Source: Paractinoplanes bogorensis
Lineage (GTDB): Bacteria > Actinomycetota > Actinomycetes > Mycobacteriales > Micromonosporaceae
NCBI RefSeq assembly: GCF_018829635.1
Contig: NZ_JAHKKG010000007.1
Coordinates: 583,361-647,360, forward strand
Length of the DNA stretch: 64,000 bases
Direction: 5' to 3'
Position 1 is the first letter of the stretch. Each line of letters opens with the position of its first letter. The notes beneath the pieces are model-generated. The model was not told the DNA's origin. It searched no databases and was given only the letters and a program-made list of their open reading frames with translations. Position numbers and translations under genes: made by a program. Shown here piece by piece: positions 25,601 through 34,384 of this stretch.

Positions 25601-28044
25601 TCGCCGCCGTGGACGGGCTGACCGACGCGCAGCGAGCCAAGTTCCCGCACCTGTGGCAGTACGACGCGTTCCGGCTGCCTCCGGGCGTGGACGTGAAGGA
25701 GGTGCTGCGCGGCCAGGTCGTGGTCACCGAGCGGGACGCGACCGGCAAGCTGCTCGCCGCGACCGGGGTGCAGCTCGCCGGGGTGCTGGACGACGTCTAC
25801 GCCTCGGCGGCGGCGGGGGCCCAGCTCGGGCCGGTCGGCACCACGCTGTCGGTGTGGGCGCCCACCGCGCGGAAGGTCGACCTGCAGCTGTTCGACACCG
25901 CCGAATCGGGGCCGTCGATCGTGGCGATGCGGCGCGACGACCGTACGGGAATCTGGTCGGTGAAGGGTCCGTCGAGCTGGAAGGGCAAGTACTACCAGTA
26001 TCGGGTCACGGCGTGGCAGCCGGCGGCTCAGCGCCAGTTCACCGCCGCGGTCACCGACCCGTACTCGCTGGGGTTGTCGACCGACTCGAAGCTGAGCCGG
26101 ATCGTCGACCTGACCGACCCGGCGCTGGCCCCGGCGGGCTGGAACTCGCTGCGCAAGCCGGCGGCCGTCCCGAGTGCGAAGATTCAGATCTCCGAGTTGT
26201 CGGTGCGCGATTTCTCGATGGCCGACAAGACGGTCCCGGCTGCGCAGCGTGGAACGTTCCAGGCCTTCACGAACCCGTCGACCGACGGTATGAAGCACCT
26301 GACCGCGCTGGCCGATTCCGGCGTCACGCACCTGCATCTGTTGCCGGTGTTCGACTTCGCGACGATTCCCGAGAAGCGCGCCGACCAGATGGTGCCCGCG
26401 TGTGACCTGGCTTCGCTGCCGCCCGACTCCGAAGAGCAGCAGAAGTGTGTCGCCGCGGTGGCCGCCACCGACGGCTACAACTGGGGCTACGACCCGCTGC
26501 ACTACACGGTTCCCGAGGGTGGTTACGCGGCCGATCCTACGCAGCGCACCAAGGAATTCCGGCAGATGGTGGCCGGGGTGAACAAGGCCGGGCTGCGCGT
26601 GGTCATGGACGTCGTCTACAACCACACGTCGGCCGCCGGCAACGACCCGAACTCGGTGCTCGACCAGATCGTGCCCGGCTACTACCAGCGGCTGCTGGCC
26701 GACGGCACGGTGGCGAACTCGACCTGCTGCGCCAACACGGCCACCGAGAACGCGATGATGGGCAAGCTGGTCGTCGACTCGATCGTCACCTGGGCGCGGG
26801 CCTACAAGGTCGACGGTTTCCGGTTCGACCTGATGGGCCATCACCCGAAGGCCAACATCCTGGCCGTACGGGCCGCGCTCGACCGGCTGACCCTGGCCCG
26901 AGACGGCGTCGACGGCAAGAACATCAACCTGTACGGCGAGGGCTGGGACTTCGGGGAGGTGGCCGGCAACGCGCGCTTCGTGCAGGCGACGCAGGCCAAC
27001 ATGGCCGGGACCGGGATCGCCACCTTCAACGACCGGTTGCGCGATGCCGTACGCGGGGGTGGGCCGTTCGACGAGAACCCGCGGGTGCAGGGCTTCGCCA
27101 CGGGGTTGCTGTCGGCCCCGAACGGCGACGCGGTCAACGGAACCGAGGCGGAGCAGAAGGCGCGGCTGCTGCACTACCAGGATCTGATCAAGGTGGGGCT
27201 GAGCGGCAACCTTTTGTCCTACAAGTTCGTGGCGTCCTCGGGTGCGACCGTCACCGGCGCGCAGGTCGACTACAACGGCTCGCCGGCCGGATACACGGCG
27301 GCGCCGGGGGAGGCGATCACCTACGTCGACGCGCACGACAACGAGATCCTGTACGACGCCATGGCGTTCAAGCTTCCCCAGGCCACGTCCGGTGTCGAGC
27401 GGGCCCGCGCGCAGTCGGTCGCGCTCGCCACAACGGCGTTGGGGCAGGGCGCCGGGTTCGTGACGACCGGCACCGAGCGGCTGCGGTCCAAGTCGCTCGA
27501 CCGGAACTCGTACAACTCGGGAGACTGGTTCAACCAGATCATCTGGGACTGTGCGGACGGCAACGGCTTTGGACGGGGTCTTCCACCCGCGACCGACAAC
27601 GCCGACAAGTGGCCTATTTCCCAGCCGCTGCTCGCCGACCCGCAGCTGGTGCCGACTTGTGCCGACGTGGCACTGGCCGACGCCCGCTATCAGGAACTGC
27701 TGAAGATCCGCGGCTCGTCGCCGGTCTTCGGCCTGCCGACCGCCGCCGAGGTGCAGAAGAGGCTGTCGTTCCCGCTCTCCGGCGCGGCCGAGACCCCGGG
27801 GGTCGTCACGATGACCCTGGACGGACGGGGAATCGACCGCAACTGGAAGTCGGTGACGGTGGTCTTCAACGGCACCTCGGCGGCCACCACCCAGACCGTC
27901 CCGGCCCTGGCCGGTAAGGCGGTCACGCTCCACCCGGTGCAGCGGAACTCGGCCGATCCGCTGGTCCGCACGGCCACCTTCACCCGGGCGACGGGCGCGC
28001 TGACCGTCCCCGCCCGCACGGTGTCGGTGTTCGTGGAGAGCTAG
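22693..28044 (+). CDS. Secreted two-headed amylase-pullulanase (1783 aa)
   Basis: Translation starts at GTG 22693 after AAGGGG. The signal peptide runs to about residue 27-28 (A-R-A/D). First comes a GH13 alpha-amylase (about 40-560): D302 in 'DGYRLDTVKH', E336 in 'FMFGEVYSAD', D407 in 'FLGNHDMGRI'. Then an Ig-like segment and two CBM41/PUD starch-binding domains (about 710-800 and 815-905; 'HYxR...GDYAGWGLHVWDG'). The second half is a GH13_13 pullulanase with N-domain, 'YNWGYDP' at 1262, D1379 in 'GFRFDLMGHH', E1416 in 'YGEGWDFG' and D1549 in 'VDAHDNE'. All six catalytic residues are present. It should cut both alpha-1,4 and alpha-1,6 bonds of starch outside the cell and feed MalEFG. It sits 11 nt after the cytoplasmic enzyme. 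Confidence 0.92.
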   Translation: MVSRSRRLLAAAVALTLPFLTAIPARADESKAPSDAVIAQWGTDEPAGNEQYYFVLPDRFANGDKSNDKGGLTGDRLSTGLDPADKGFYHGGDLAGVIDKLDYIQGLGTTAIWLAPVFKNRPVQGSGDDISAGYHGYWITDFTQVDPHFGTNDELKKLVRLAHQRGLKVYLDIIANHTADVIRYAENKYDYIDKTVSPYEDAQGRPFDDRRGEFPKVSASSFPYTPVFPSAADKTVKKPAWLNDPTMYHNRGNSTFAGENSEYGDFFGLDDLWTERPEVVRGLTDIYAWWIAQTGIDGYRLDTVKHVNLDFWPQFSAGIEKAAARTGKKDFFMFGEVYSADQEVESTYVRQGKLPATLDFSFQEAAKNFVAGDGSAQALADLYAKDDLYTARDTNAGRLPTFLGNHDMGRIGSFLKGDDALRRDQLAHELMFLTRGQPVVYSGDEQGFTGPGGDKDARQDMFASKTADYLDDDLIGTDRTHAVDNYNTAHPLYKTIASLGALRKANSALRGGVQVTRHAADGVFAASRLDPAQRVEYVVAANSGTTAKTVTIDTWSASTGFRGIYGISDTVQAAGDGKLVINVPPLSSVALKADKSVKGSSSAPTVTFSSPTAGGLAPTRAELGASVSGDPLSTVTFAAQVGDGPWQLVGTATNSGAGAYSAYHDLTGLAGGTTVRYKAVVRDGKGKLASATTSIKVGTAVEATSPDYAVVHYQRPAGGYDDYGLYVFGDVDPSMTTTWPAGQPFVGEDAYGKFAYVKLAPNARNVGFIVVSKDGVKDVEADRTFDPSQSGEIWLKQGDPAITTTPPAASPDTTTATIHYRRTDGDYAGWGLHVWDGAATGTDWASPLPPTGTDSFGAYWKVPLAAGATALKYIIHKGDEKDLPTDQQLTFADGGHEIWLLAGVPTRLAPVVKKTGSGGVVDTTKSSAVWLDRGTIAWARNGSTDGKVYDLAYAPDGVGDLTGTYKQVRLAAVDGLTDAQRAKFPHLWQYDAFRLPPGVDVKEVLRGQVVVTERDATGKLLAATGVQLAGVLDDVYASAAAGAQLGPVGTTLSVWAPTARKVDLQLFDTAESGPSIVAMRRDDRTGIWSVKGPSSWKGKYYQYRVTAWQPAAQRQFTAAVTDPYSLGLSTDSKLSRIVDLTDPALAPAGWNSLRKPAAVPSAKIQISELSVRDFSMADKTVPAAQRGTFQAFTNPSTDGMKHLTALADSGVTHLHLLPVFDFATIPEKRADQMVPACDLASLPPDSEEQQKCVAAVAATDGYNWGYDPLHYTVPEGGYAADPTQRTKEFRQMVAGVNKAGLRVVMDVVYNHTSAAGNDPNSVLDQIVPGYYQRLLADGTVANSTCCANTATENAMMGKLVVDSIVTWARAYKVDGFRFDLMGHHPKANILAVRAALDRLTLARDGVDGKNINLYGEGWDFGEVAGNARFVQATQANMAGTGIATFNDRLRDAVRGGGPFDENPRVQGFATGLLSAPNGDAVNGTEAEQKARLLHYQDLIKVGLSGNLLSYKFVASSGATVTGAQVDYNGSPAGYTAAPGEAITYVDAHDNEILYDAMAFKLPQATSGVERARAQSVALATTALGQGAGFVTTGTERLRSKSLDRNSYNSGDWFNQIIWDCADGNGFGRGLPPATDNADKWPISQPLLADPQLVPTCADVALADARYQELLKIRGSSPVFGLPTAAEVQKRLSFPLSGAAETPGVVTMTLDGRGIDRNWKSVTVVFNGTSAATTQTVPALAGKAVTLHPVQRNSADPLVRTATFTRATGALTVPARTVSVFVES

Positions 28045-30422
28045 GTAACCGCGATGGAGTCGGCCGCGAGTCTGGCCCGCAGGCTCGCGACCGGCTCCGG
28101 CCGGCCCAGGTGATAGCCCTGGGCGAACCGGTCACCCATCTCCACCAGCAGGTCGGCCTGTTCCTCGGTCTCCACGCCCTCGACCACCACCTTGAGCCCG
28201 AGCGTGGTGCCGAGTTGCAGGACCGCGCTGACCAGCTCCTGCTGCCGCTCGTTGCCGACGATCCCGGTGATGAACGAGCGGTCCACCTTGAGGACGTCGA
28301 CCGGGATGTCGCGCAGATAGCCGAGCGACGAGTATCCCGTGCCGAAGTCGTCGATGGCGATCCGGACGCCCAGTTCGCGCAGCTCGTCCAGGCGCTCCGA
28401 GGTGACCGCGATGTCGCGCATGAGCACGGTCTCGGTCAGTTCGAGCACCAGACATTCGGGCGGCAGCCCGGTGCTCGACAGCGAATAGGCCACCCGGTCG
28501 GTCAGGTCCGGCACCTCGAGGTTGGCCGCCGACAGGTTGACGCTGACCCATTTCGGCGCGGTCTCCGGCGAGCTCTCCCGCCACTCCTGCACGGCCCGGC
28601 AGGCCTCGGTCAGCATCCACCGGTCGATCTCGGTGATCAGCCCGGTCTCCTCGGCCAGCGGAATGAACGCCCCCGGTTGCTGGAGACCGTGCTCCGGGTC
28701 CTCCCAGCGGACCAGCGCCTCGACCCCGCGCAGTTGCCGCGTCGCGATCTCGACCACCGGCTGCAGGTGCAGGCGCAGCTCGCCGCGGTGCACCGCCTCG
28801 CGCAGCCGGGTCTCCTGGTCCAGCCGGTCGAGCAGCTGTTCGTGCATGCGCGTCTCGAACACCTGATAGCAGGCCCGACCGGCCGCCTTCGCGGCATACA
28901 TCGCGACGTCCGCGTTGCGCAGCACCTCGTCGGCGTCCGTGTAGCGCTCGGCGCCGGGCAGCACCCCGACGCTCACGCTCACCGTCGCCTCCCGGTGCTG
29001 CAGGAGGAACGGCCGGCTCAGCGCGTCGACACAGGCCTGGGCCCACCGCTCCGGGTCCTCGGGATCCTCCAGCAGCACGGCGAACTCGTCGCCGCCGAGC
29101 CGGGCCACCGTGTCGTGCGGCCGCAGAGCCGCGGTCAGCCTCTCCGCGGCGGTGCGCAGCAGCAGATCGCCGGCGTTGTGGCCCAGGCTGTCGTTGATCT
29201 TTTTGAAGCCGTCGAGGTCGAGGTAGAGCACGGCGATGTCGGCTCCCCGGCCGGTCCGGGCCCGGGTCATCGCGTGATCGATCCGGTCGAGCAGCAGTTT
29301 GCGGTTGGGCAGGTCGGTCAGCCCGTCGTGCAGGGCCTGGTGACGCAGGTCGTGCTCGAGCGCCCGCTGCCGGCTCACGTCGCGCAGCACCACCACGCCG
29401 CCGATCTGCCGCCCGTCCTTCTCGATCGCGCTCACCGTGTAGGCGACCCGCACCGACGTGCCGTCCGGCCGGTCGACGGTGATCTCGGCCCGTTCGACGT
29501 CGGGCAGCAGGCTCGTGGCCTCCCGGCCGAGCAACCCCTCGGCCCCGAGACCGGTGAGCCGTCCCGCCGCCTCGTTGGCGAAGGTGATGCGGCCCTCGGC
29601 GTCGACGCCGCAGATGCCCTCACCGGCGTTGGCCAGGATGCTGTCGGTGTACTCCTTGGCCAGGATCTCGCGGGCCGAGGCGTCCAGGCGGGCGGCCATG
29701 TCGTTGAAGGCGTTCCCGAGCCGGGAGATCTCGTCGCGCCGGCCCAGCGACACCCGGGACGTGTAGTCGCCGTCGCGGATGCTCTCCACCGCCCCGGTCA
29801 GCCGCCGGATCCGGCGGGTGATCGACTCCGCGGTGACCACGCCCAGCACCAGCACGAGCAGGATGCAGAGGACACCGGCGATCACGATGATCGACTCGGC
29901 GTGGCCGGTGACCGCCTCCATCTGATCGAGCAGCGGGGTGTATTCGAGGATGACCGCGCCCTCGGTGACGCCGCCCGCGCCGATCACCGGCACGACCACC
30001 TGCTGGATGCCCTCGGGATAGTCGACGCTCGTCTCGACGAAGACCCGCGACCGGCCGTCCGCGATCGTGCGGCCGACCTGGTTGCCGGTGTCGTGGTCGA
30101 ACGGCAGGCCGATGTTCTGCGGCACGGCGTCGGCCAGGATCATCTTCCGCGTGTCGACCACCACGATGTCCCGGTCCTGCAGATCATGCAGTCTTTCCAG
30201 ATACGCGATGAGCGCGGCCGGACGGTCGATCAGGCCTTCCTCGGCGCCCCCGGCCGGGCCGAACGCCACGTCCTTGGCGATGCCGCGGGCCACCTGATCG
30301 GCCTCGGTGACCGCGGCCTGATGCGTGGTCTCGGCGTCGGTGCGCAGCACGACGGCCCCGGTCACGGTGACCATGGCGGCCACCGTGAGGAAGCCGCCGA
30401 GCAGCTTTTGCCGTACGTTCAT
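28041..30422 (-). CDS. Membrane GGDEF-EAL protein (c-di-GMP turnover) with HAMP and PAS
   Basis: 793 residues. A first helix (about 8-28), an outside sensory region of ~145 residues and a second helix (about 177-200) are followed by HAMP (about 200-252), PAS (about 255-370), GGDEF (G443-G-D-E-F447, intact) and EAL (E568-A-L570 with 'DDFGTGYSSLGYL', 'EGVET' and 'QGYHLGRP', intact). It can in principle both make and destroy c-di-GMP, with the outside domain as sensor. Its stop codon overlaps the pullulanase stop in the palindrome CTAG (28041-28044), so the two genes converge with no spacer. A link to exopolysaccharide control is possible but not shown. Confidence 0.92.
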   Translation of the reverse strand: MNVRQKLLGGFLTVAAMVTVTGAVVLRTDAETTHQAAVTEADQVARGIAKDVAFGPAGGAEEGLIDRPAALIAYLERLHDLQDRDIVVVDTRKMILADAVPQNIGLPFDHDTGNQVGRTIADGRSRVFVETSVDYPEGIQQVVVPVIGAGGVTEGAVILEYTPLLDQMEAVTGHAESIIVIAGVLCILLVLVLGVVTAESITRRIRRLTGAVESIRDGDYTSRVSLGRRDEISRLGNAFNDMAARLDASAREILAKEYTDSILANAGEGICGVDAEGRITFANEAAGRLTGLGAEGLLGREATSLLPDVERAEITVDRPDGTSVRVAYTVSAIEKDGRQIGGVVVLRDVSRQRALEHDLRHQALHDGLTDLPNRKLLLDRIDHAMTRARTGRGADIAVLYLDLDGFKKINDSLGHNAGDLLLRTAAERLTAALRPHDTVARLGGDEFAVLLEDPEDPERWAQACVDALSRPFLLQHREATVSVSVGVLPGAERYTDADEVLRNADVAMYAAKAAGRACYQVFETRMHEQLLDRLDQETRLREAVHRGELRLHLQPVVEIATRQLRGVEALVRWEDPEHGLQQPGAFIPLAEETGLITEIDRWMLTEACRAVQEWRESSPETAPKWVSVNLSAANLEVPDLTDRVAYSLSSTGLPPECLVLELTETVLMRDIAVTSERLDELRELGVRIAIDDFGTGYSSLGYLRDIPVDVLKVDRSFITGIVGNERQQELVSAVLQLGTTLGLKVVVEGVETEEQADLLVEMGDRFAQGYHLGRPEPVASLRARLAADSIAVT

Positions 30423-30524
30423 CCCGCCGCGTCCCGTTCTGTCCGGGTGGTCGTCCCCTTTCCCTGTTCGGCCGGGAACGCGGCGGCGTGAGGCGTTGTC
30501 GCCAGTCCCGGCGACACCGACAGC

Positions 30525-31424
30525 TCAGGGGGCCGCGACAGGCTCCCGGTCCGGTTCGGCGGCGGGAGCGGGCTGGCGGGTCTTGTTGTAGAGGCCGATG
30601 GCCACCGCGACCACGACGGCGGCGCCCGAGACGATGCCGACGACCGTGGTGGGCAGGTCGAACAGCTTCATGGCGCTGGCCAGCAGCACGATCACCAGGG
30701 CGGCGCGGACCAGCCCGCCCGGGGCCCGGGACGAGATGCGCGAGCCGATCAGCACACCCGGGATCGAGCCGATCAGCACCGCCGCGGCCAGGTCGAGGTG
30801 CAGGTCGCCGAAGAAGGCGTGGCCCAGTGCGGCCGCGGTGACCAGCGGGATGGCCTGCACCAGGTCGGTGCCGACCAGCTTGTTGGCGCGCAGCGTGGGA
30901 TAGAGGGCCAGCAGCGCCACGATGATCAGCGAGCCCGAGCCGACCGAGGTCAGGCCCACGACCAGTCCGCCCAGCGCGCCGAGCAGGGCGGTGGGCAGCG
31001 GCTTGACGGTGATCTCGGCGTCTTCCGAGTCGCCCTGCTTGCGGCTGACCCAGGCCTTGAGCAGCAGCCCGCCCGCGGCCAGCACCAGAGCGACGCCGAG
31101 CGCGATCCGGATCGTCTGCTGCACCGCCTCGTCGTCGCCGAGCAGGCGCAGCAACAGCACGCCGAGGAACGCGGCCGGCACGCTGCCCACGCACAGCCAG
31201 CGGACGAGGGCCCAGTTGACCGTGCCGCGGCGGGCGTGCACCCAGCCGCCGAACGGCTTCATGACCGCGCTGGCGGCCAGGTCGCTGGAGACCGCGGCCA
31301 CCGGCGGAACGCCGAAGAACAGCACCAGAATGGGCGTCATCAGGGCGCCGCCACCCATGCCGGTCAGCCCGACGACGATGCCGACGCCGAGCCCGGCGAG
31401 CGCAAGAGTCCAGTCCACGGCCAC
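30525..31424 (-). CDS. TSUP/TauE-SafE family membrane transporter
   Basis: 299 residues with eight or nine hydrophobic helices. The family signatures are 'GLGVGIVVGLTGMGGGALMTPILVLFFGVPP' near the start and the repeat 'LGGLVVGLTSVGSGSLIIVALL' in the second half. Such proteins export sulfite, organosulfonates or other anions; the substrate cannot be told. GTG 31424 is the start (a GTG two codons later is also possible). It is divergent from the PhoD-like gene, with a perfect palindrome between them. Confidence 0.87.
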   Translation of the reverse strand: MAVDWTLALAGLGVGIVVGLTGMGGGALMTPILVLFFGVPPVAAVSSDLAASAVMKPFGGWVHARRGTVNWALVRWLCVGSVPAAFLGVLLLRLLGDDEAVQQTIRIALGVALVLAAGGLLLKAWVSRKQGDSEDAEITVKPLPTALLGALGGLVVGLTSVGSGSLIIVALLALYPTLRANKLVGTDLVQAIPLVTAAALGHAFFGDLHLDLAAAVLIGSIPGVLIGSRISSRAPGGLVRAALVIVLLASAMKLFDLPTTVVGIVSGAAVVVAVAIGLYNKTRQPAPAAEPDREPVAAP

Positions 31425-31450
31425 GAGTCTCGGCGACGATCCCCCACCTT

Positions 31451-31469
31451 GTCCACTAAATCAGTGGAC
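31451..31469. promoter_or_regulatory. Palindromic operator GTCCACT-5-AGTGGAC
   Basis: An exact 7-bp inverted repeat with a 5-bp AT-rich centre in the 150-bp gap between the divergent TSUP and PhoD-like genes. It lies 27 bp upstream of the TSUP start. No regulator gene is adjacent. A related TAGTCC-7-GGACTA site is at 39968-39986. Confidence 0.55.
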
Positions 31470-31574
31470 TTTGTCGAGTTTCCCATCCCCCGGGAACCGG
31501 CCGTACGGTGAAGCGTTGCCGAACATCGTTCGCGGGGTCACACCGGCGGCGCGCGGACTGATAGACCGAGGTGC

Positions 31575-33179
31575 ATGACTGCCTCATCGAGCGGGACCAA
31601 TGCGGTCGACCGCCGCACGGTTCTGCTTCTCGCCGGCGCCGGAGCGGTGGCCGCCGCGGCCGCCCCGAGTCCCGCACGCGCCGCCGCTGCCACCGTCTTC
31701 CAGCACGGCCTGGCCTCGGGCGACCCGACCCCGGGCGGCGTCCTGCTCTGGACCCGCGTCACCACCGGGAGCACCGGAGCAGCGGACGTCGGCTGGCAGG
31801 TCGCGGCCGACGCCGGCTTCACCTCCGTCCTGCAGACCGGGACGTTCACCACCGGCCCCGAGCGCGACTACACGGTCAAGGTCGACATCGCCGGGCTCGC
31901 CGCCGGCACCACCTACTGGTACCGCTTCGGCTACGCGGGCGAATGGTCCCCGGTCGGGCGGACGATGACCGCGCCGGCCCCCACCGACGCCATCACCCGG
32001 CTCAAGATGGGGGTCGTGAGCTGCGCGAACTGGGAGGCCGGCTACTTCTCGGCCTACCGCCACCTGGCCGCGCGGGGCGACCTCAACCTGGTCGTGCACC
32101 TCGGCGACTACCTGTACGAGTACGGCTCGGGCGAGTTCGACGCCGGCGGCAAGGTCGTGCGGGCCACCAGGCCGGCCCACGAGACGCTCACGCTGGCCGA
32201 CTACCGGACCCGCCACGCGCAGTACAAGACCGACCCCGACCTGCAGGCCCTGCACGCCTCGGTGCCGTGGATCATCACGTGGGACGACCACGAGGTGGCC
32301 AACGACATGTGGAGCGGCGGCGCCGAGAACCACACGCCGGGCACCGAGGGCGGCTTCGCGGCGCGGGTGGCAGCGGCCCGGCAGGCGTACGCGGAATGGA
32401 TGCCCGTCCGGCTCGCCGAGGACGGGCACATCTACCGCCGGCTGCGCTACGGCACCCTGCTCGAGCTGTCGATGCTCGACCTGCGCACCTACCGCTCGGA
32501 GCAGGCGAGCGGCACGGCCGTCGACGACCCCGGCCGTACGATCACCGGCGCCGCCCAGATGTCGTGGCTGCTCGACGGCCTGACCGGCTCGAACTCGGCC
32601 TGGAAGCTGGTCGGCAACCCGGTGATGATCTCCCGGCTCGACGTCGGCGCGCTGCCGGCCTGGCTGCTCGGCCCGCTCGGCGAGCTGATCGGCGTGCCGC
32701 AGAACGGGCTCGTGCTCAACGGCGACCAGTGGGACGGCTACAACGCCGACCGCGGAAAGCTGGTCGACGTCCTGCTGAGAAACAAGATCAAGGATGTCGT
32801 CTTCCTGACCGGCGACATCCACACGAGCTGGGCCAACGAGCTGACGACCAAGGCCACCGGTACGTCGAGCCCGGCCGCCGCCGAGTTCGTGGTGCCCTCG
32901 GTGACCAGCGACAACGTCAACGACTTCCTCGGTACGAGCCCGGGCGGCCCGCTCAGCCTACTCGCCGGTTCGCTCATCCGGGGCACCAACCCGCACGTCA
33001 AGTGGGTCGAGACCGACGGGCACGGTTTCGGCGTGCTCGAGGTGACCTCGGCCCGCTGCCGCATGGACTGGTATCACCTGGCCGACCGCACCAAGCGCGA
33101 CAGCACCGCCAAGTGGGTGCAGGGCTGGTCGGTCGGCCGGGGTTCTTCGAAGATCCGAAAGGAGCCGGCCCCGTCATGA
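31575..33179 (+). CDS. PhoD-like alkaline phosphatase, Tat-exported
   Basis: 534 residues. ATG 31575 follows CGAGG. The Tat signal has R13-R14 in 'DRRTVLLLAGAGAVAAAAAP'. Next comes the PhoD N-terminal domain ('VFQHGLASGDPTPGGVLLWTRV') and the metallophosphatase core: 'VVSCANWE', 'HLGDYLYEYG', 'ITWDDHEVANDMW', 'VFLTGDIHTSWANEL' and 'TDGHGFGVLEV'. It should hydrolyse phosphodiesters and monoesters outside the cell with Ca/Fe. It is translationally coupled to the phytase-like gene (ATGA), which suggests a phosphate-scavenging pair. Confidence 0.92.
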   Translation: MTASSSGTNAVDRRTVLLLAGAGAVAAAAAPSPARAAAATVFQHGLASGDPTPGGVLLWTRVTTGSTGAADVGWQVAADAGFTSVLQTGTFTTGPERDYTVKVDIAGLAAGTTYWYRFGYAGEWSPVGRTMTAPAPTDAITRLKMGVVSCANWEAGYFSAYRHLAARGDLNLVVHLGDYLYEYGSGEFDAGGKVVRATRPAHETLTLADYRTRHAQYKTDPDLQALHASVPWIITWDDHEVANDMWSGGAENHTPGTEGGFAARVAAARQAYAEWMPVRLAEDGHIYRRLRYGTLLELSMLDLRTYRSEQASGTAVDDPGRTITGAAQMSWLLDGLTGSNSAWKLVGNPVMISRLDVGALPAWLLGPLGELIGVPQNGLVLNGDQWDGYNADRGKLVDVLLRNKIKDVVFLTGDIHTSWANELTTKATGTSSPAAAEFVVPSVTSDNVNDFLGTSPGGPLSLLAGSLIRGTNPHVKWVETDGHGFGVLEVTSARCRMDWYHLADRTKRDSTAKWVQGWSVGRGSSKIRKEPAPS

Positions 33180-34237
33180 ATCGTCTCGCCGTTCTCAGTC
33201 TGCTCGTCTCCGCGGCCGTCGTGCCCGTCGGCGCGGCCGCACAAGCCGCTCCGGCGTCGAACTCCGCCGGCGCGACGCGAGGGGCCGCGGGCAACTGCGC
33301 TCCCGGTGTCTCCGCCGTCTCGTTCAGCGACGCGCTCGACAAGGTCGTCCGCGACGGCGTGACCGTCGGTGGCCTGTCCAGCCTGGCCTGGGACAAGCGC
33401 ACCCGCTCGTGGGCATCGACGGTCGACAACCGCGGCACCGAGCCCGCCCGCATCTGGTTCTTCCGCGATCCGGCGAACCCGAAGCTGATCGGCGACCCGC
33501 TCATCCTGCGCAAGCCCGACGGTTCCCCGTACGACGGTGTCACCGCCGACGACGAAGGTCTGGTCGTTCTCGCGAACGGCGATTTCGTGGTCAGTTCCGA
33601 GGTCGAGCCGGCCATCCGGATCTTCGGCCGGGACGGGGTCGAGAAGGCGTCACTGCCGGTACCCGCCCGCTTTGTCGCGGAAAAGACAGTCAACGCCACG
33701 CTCGAAGGCCTGACCATCATGCCGGACGGGAACCGGATCATCGCGGCCATGGAGGGCGCGCTGTCGGGGGACACGGATGCGGCCCTGCACCGCTTCCTGG
33801 TCTACGAGCGCCGCCACAACCAGTGGAAGCTGTCGAAGCAAATCGCCTACCGCACCGAGCCGGGGCTGCGCGTCCCGGAAGTGACCGCGTACGGGAAAAA
33901 CTCTCTTCTGGTCATGGAGGCCAGCTTCACCGCAGGCGTCGGCAACACTGTGAAGCTGTACGCCGTCCCGACGATCAAGCACGCGCCGGACGTAAGTCAG
34001 GTCGCCGATCTGGCCACCCTGCCGCCGCGCGCGGTGCCGGCCAAGAAGCTGGTCGTCGACCTAGTCAACTGCCCGACCCTGGGTGCGACGGCCAAGCAGC
34101 CGCAGCCCAATCCTCTGCTCGACAACTACGAGGCGATGGCCCTCGACGGCAACCGGCTGCACATCCTGAGCGACGACAACTTCGGCGCCACCCAGATCAC
34201 CCGCCTGCTCACTCTCAAGGTCAAACTGCCTTCCTGA
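33176..34237 (+). CDS. Secreted esterase-like/phytase-like beta-propeller protein
   Basis: 353 residues with a Sec signal peptide ending near 'AAAQAAPA'. The body has the 'esterase-like activity of phytase' (PF13449-type) features: 'VGGLSSLAWDKRTRSWASTVDNRG', 'DDEGLVVLANGDFVVSSE', 'LEGLTIMPDGNRIIAAMEG' and 'NYEAMALDGNRLHILSDDNF'. Members are exported and often found with PhoD or PhoX. ATG 33176 overlaps the PhoD stop and follows GGAG. Activity on phytate is not established for this branch. Confidence 0.85.
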   Translation: MNRLAVLSLLVSAAVVPVGAAAQAAPASNSAGATRGAAGNCAPGVSAVSFSDALDKVVRDGVTVGGLSSLAWDKRTRSWASTVDNRGTEPARIWFFRDPANPKLIGDPLILRKPDGSPYDGVTADDEGLVVLANGDFVVSSEVEPAIRIFGRDGVEKASLPVPARFVAEKTVNATLEGLTIMPDGNRIIAAMEGALSGDTDAALHRFLVYERRHNQWKLSKQIAYRTEPGLRVPEVTAYGKNSLLVMEASFTAGVGNTVKLYAVPTIKHAPDVSQVADLATLPPRAVPAKKLVVDLVNCPTLGATAKQPQPNPLLDNYEAMALDGNRLHILSDDNFGATQITRLLTLKVKLPS

Positions 34238-34252
34238 TTTCCCCGTACGCAC

Positions 34253-34282
34253 CGGCGCCGTCCTCGCTCGAGGGCGGCGCCG
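34253..34282 (+). terminator. Strong hairpin after the PhoD/phytase-like operon
   Basis: CGGCGCCG...CGGCGCCG with inner pairing TCCTCG/CGAGGG gives a ~13-bp GC-rich stem about 15 nt after the stop. No U-tract follows, which is common for actinobacterial terminators. Confidence 0.6.
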
Positions 34283-34339
34283 TTCGCTGCGTCACAATCG
34301 ACAGCGGAGATCGCGATCGCGGGGCGGGAGGCGTAGTGT

Positions 34340-34354
34340 ACGAAACGGTTTCGT
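34340..34354. promoter_or_regulatory. TetR operator ACGAAACGGTTTCGT
   Basis: A perfect palindrome with 7-bp arms around a central G, 31 bp before the TetR start. A further GTTTCG follows directly (34350-34358 region). It most likely serves autoregulation of the TetR gene and control of the exporter downstream. Confidence 0.7.
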
Positions 34355-34384
34355 TTCGCAAAGGTTTGACGACGGGGGCCGACC

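Noticed and set aside
25228..27933. 901-codon minus-strand open frame opposite the pullulanase half
   Set aside because: Same reason: it mirrors the codon bias of the sense gene.
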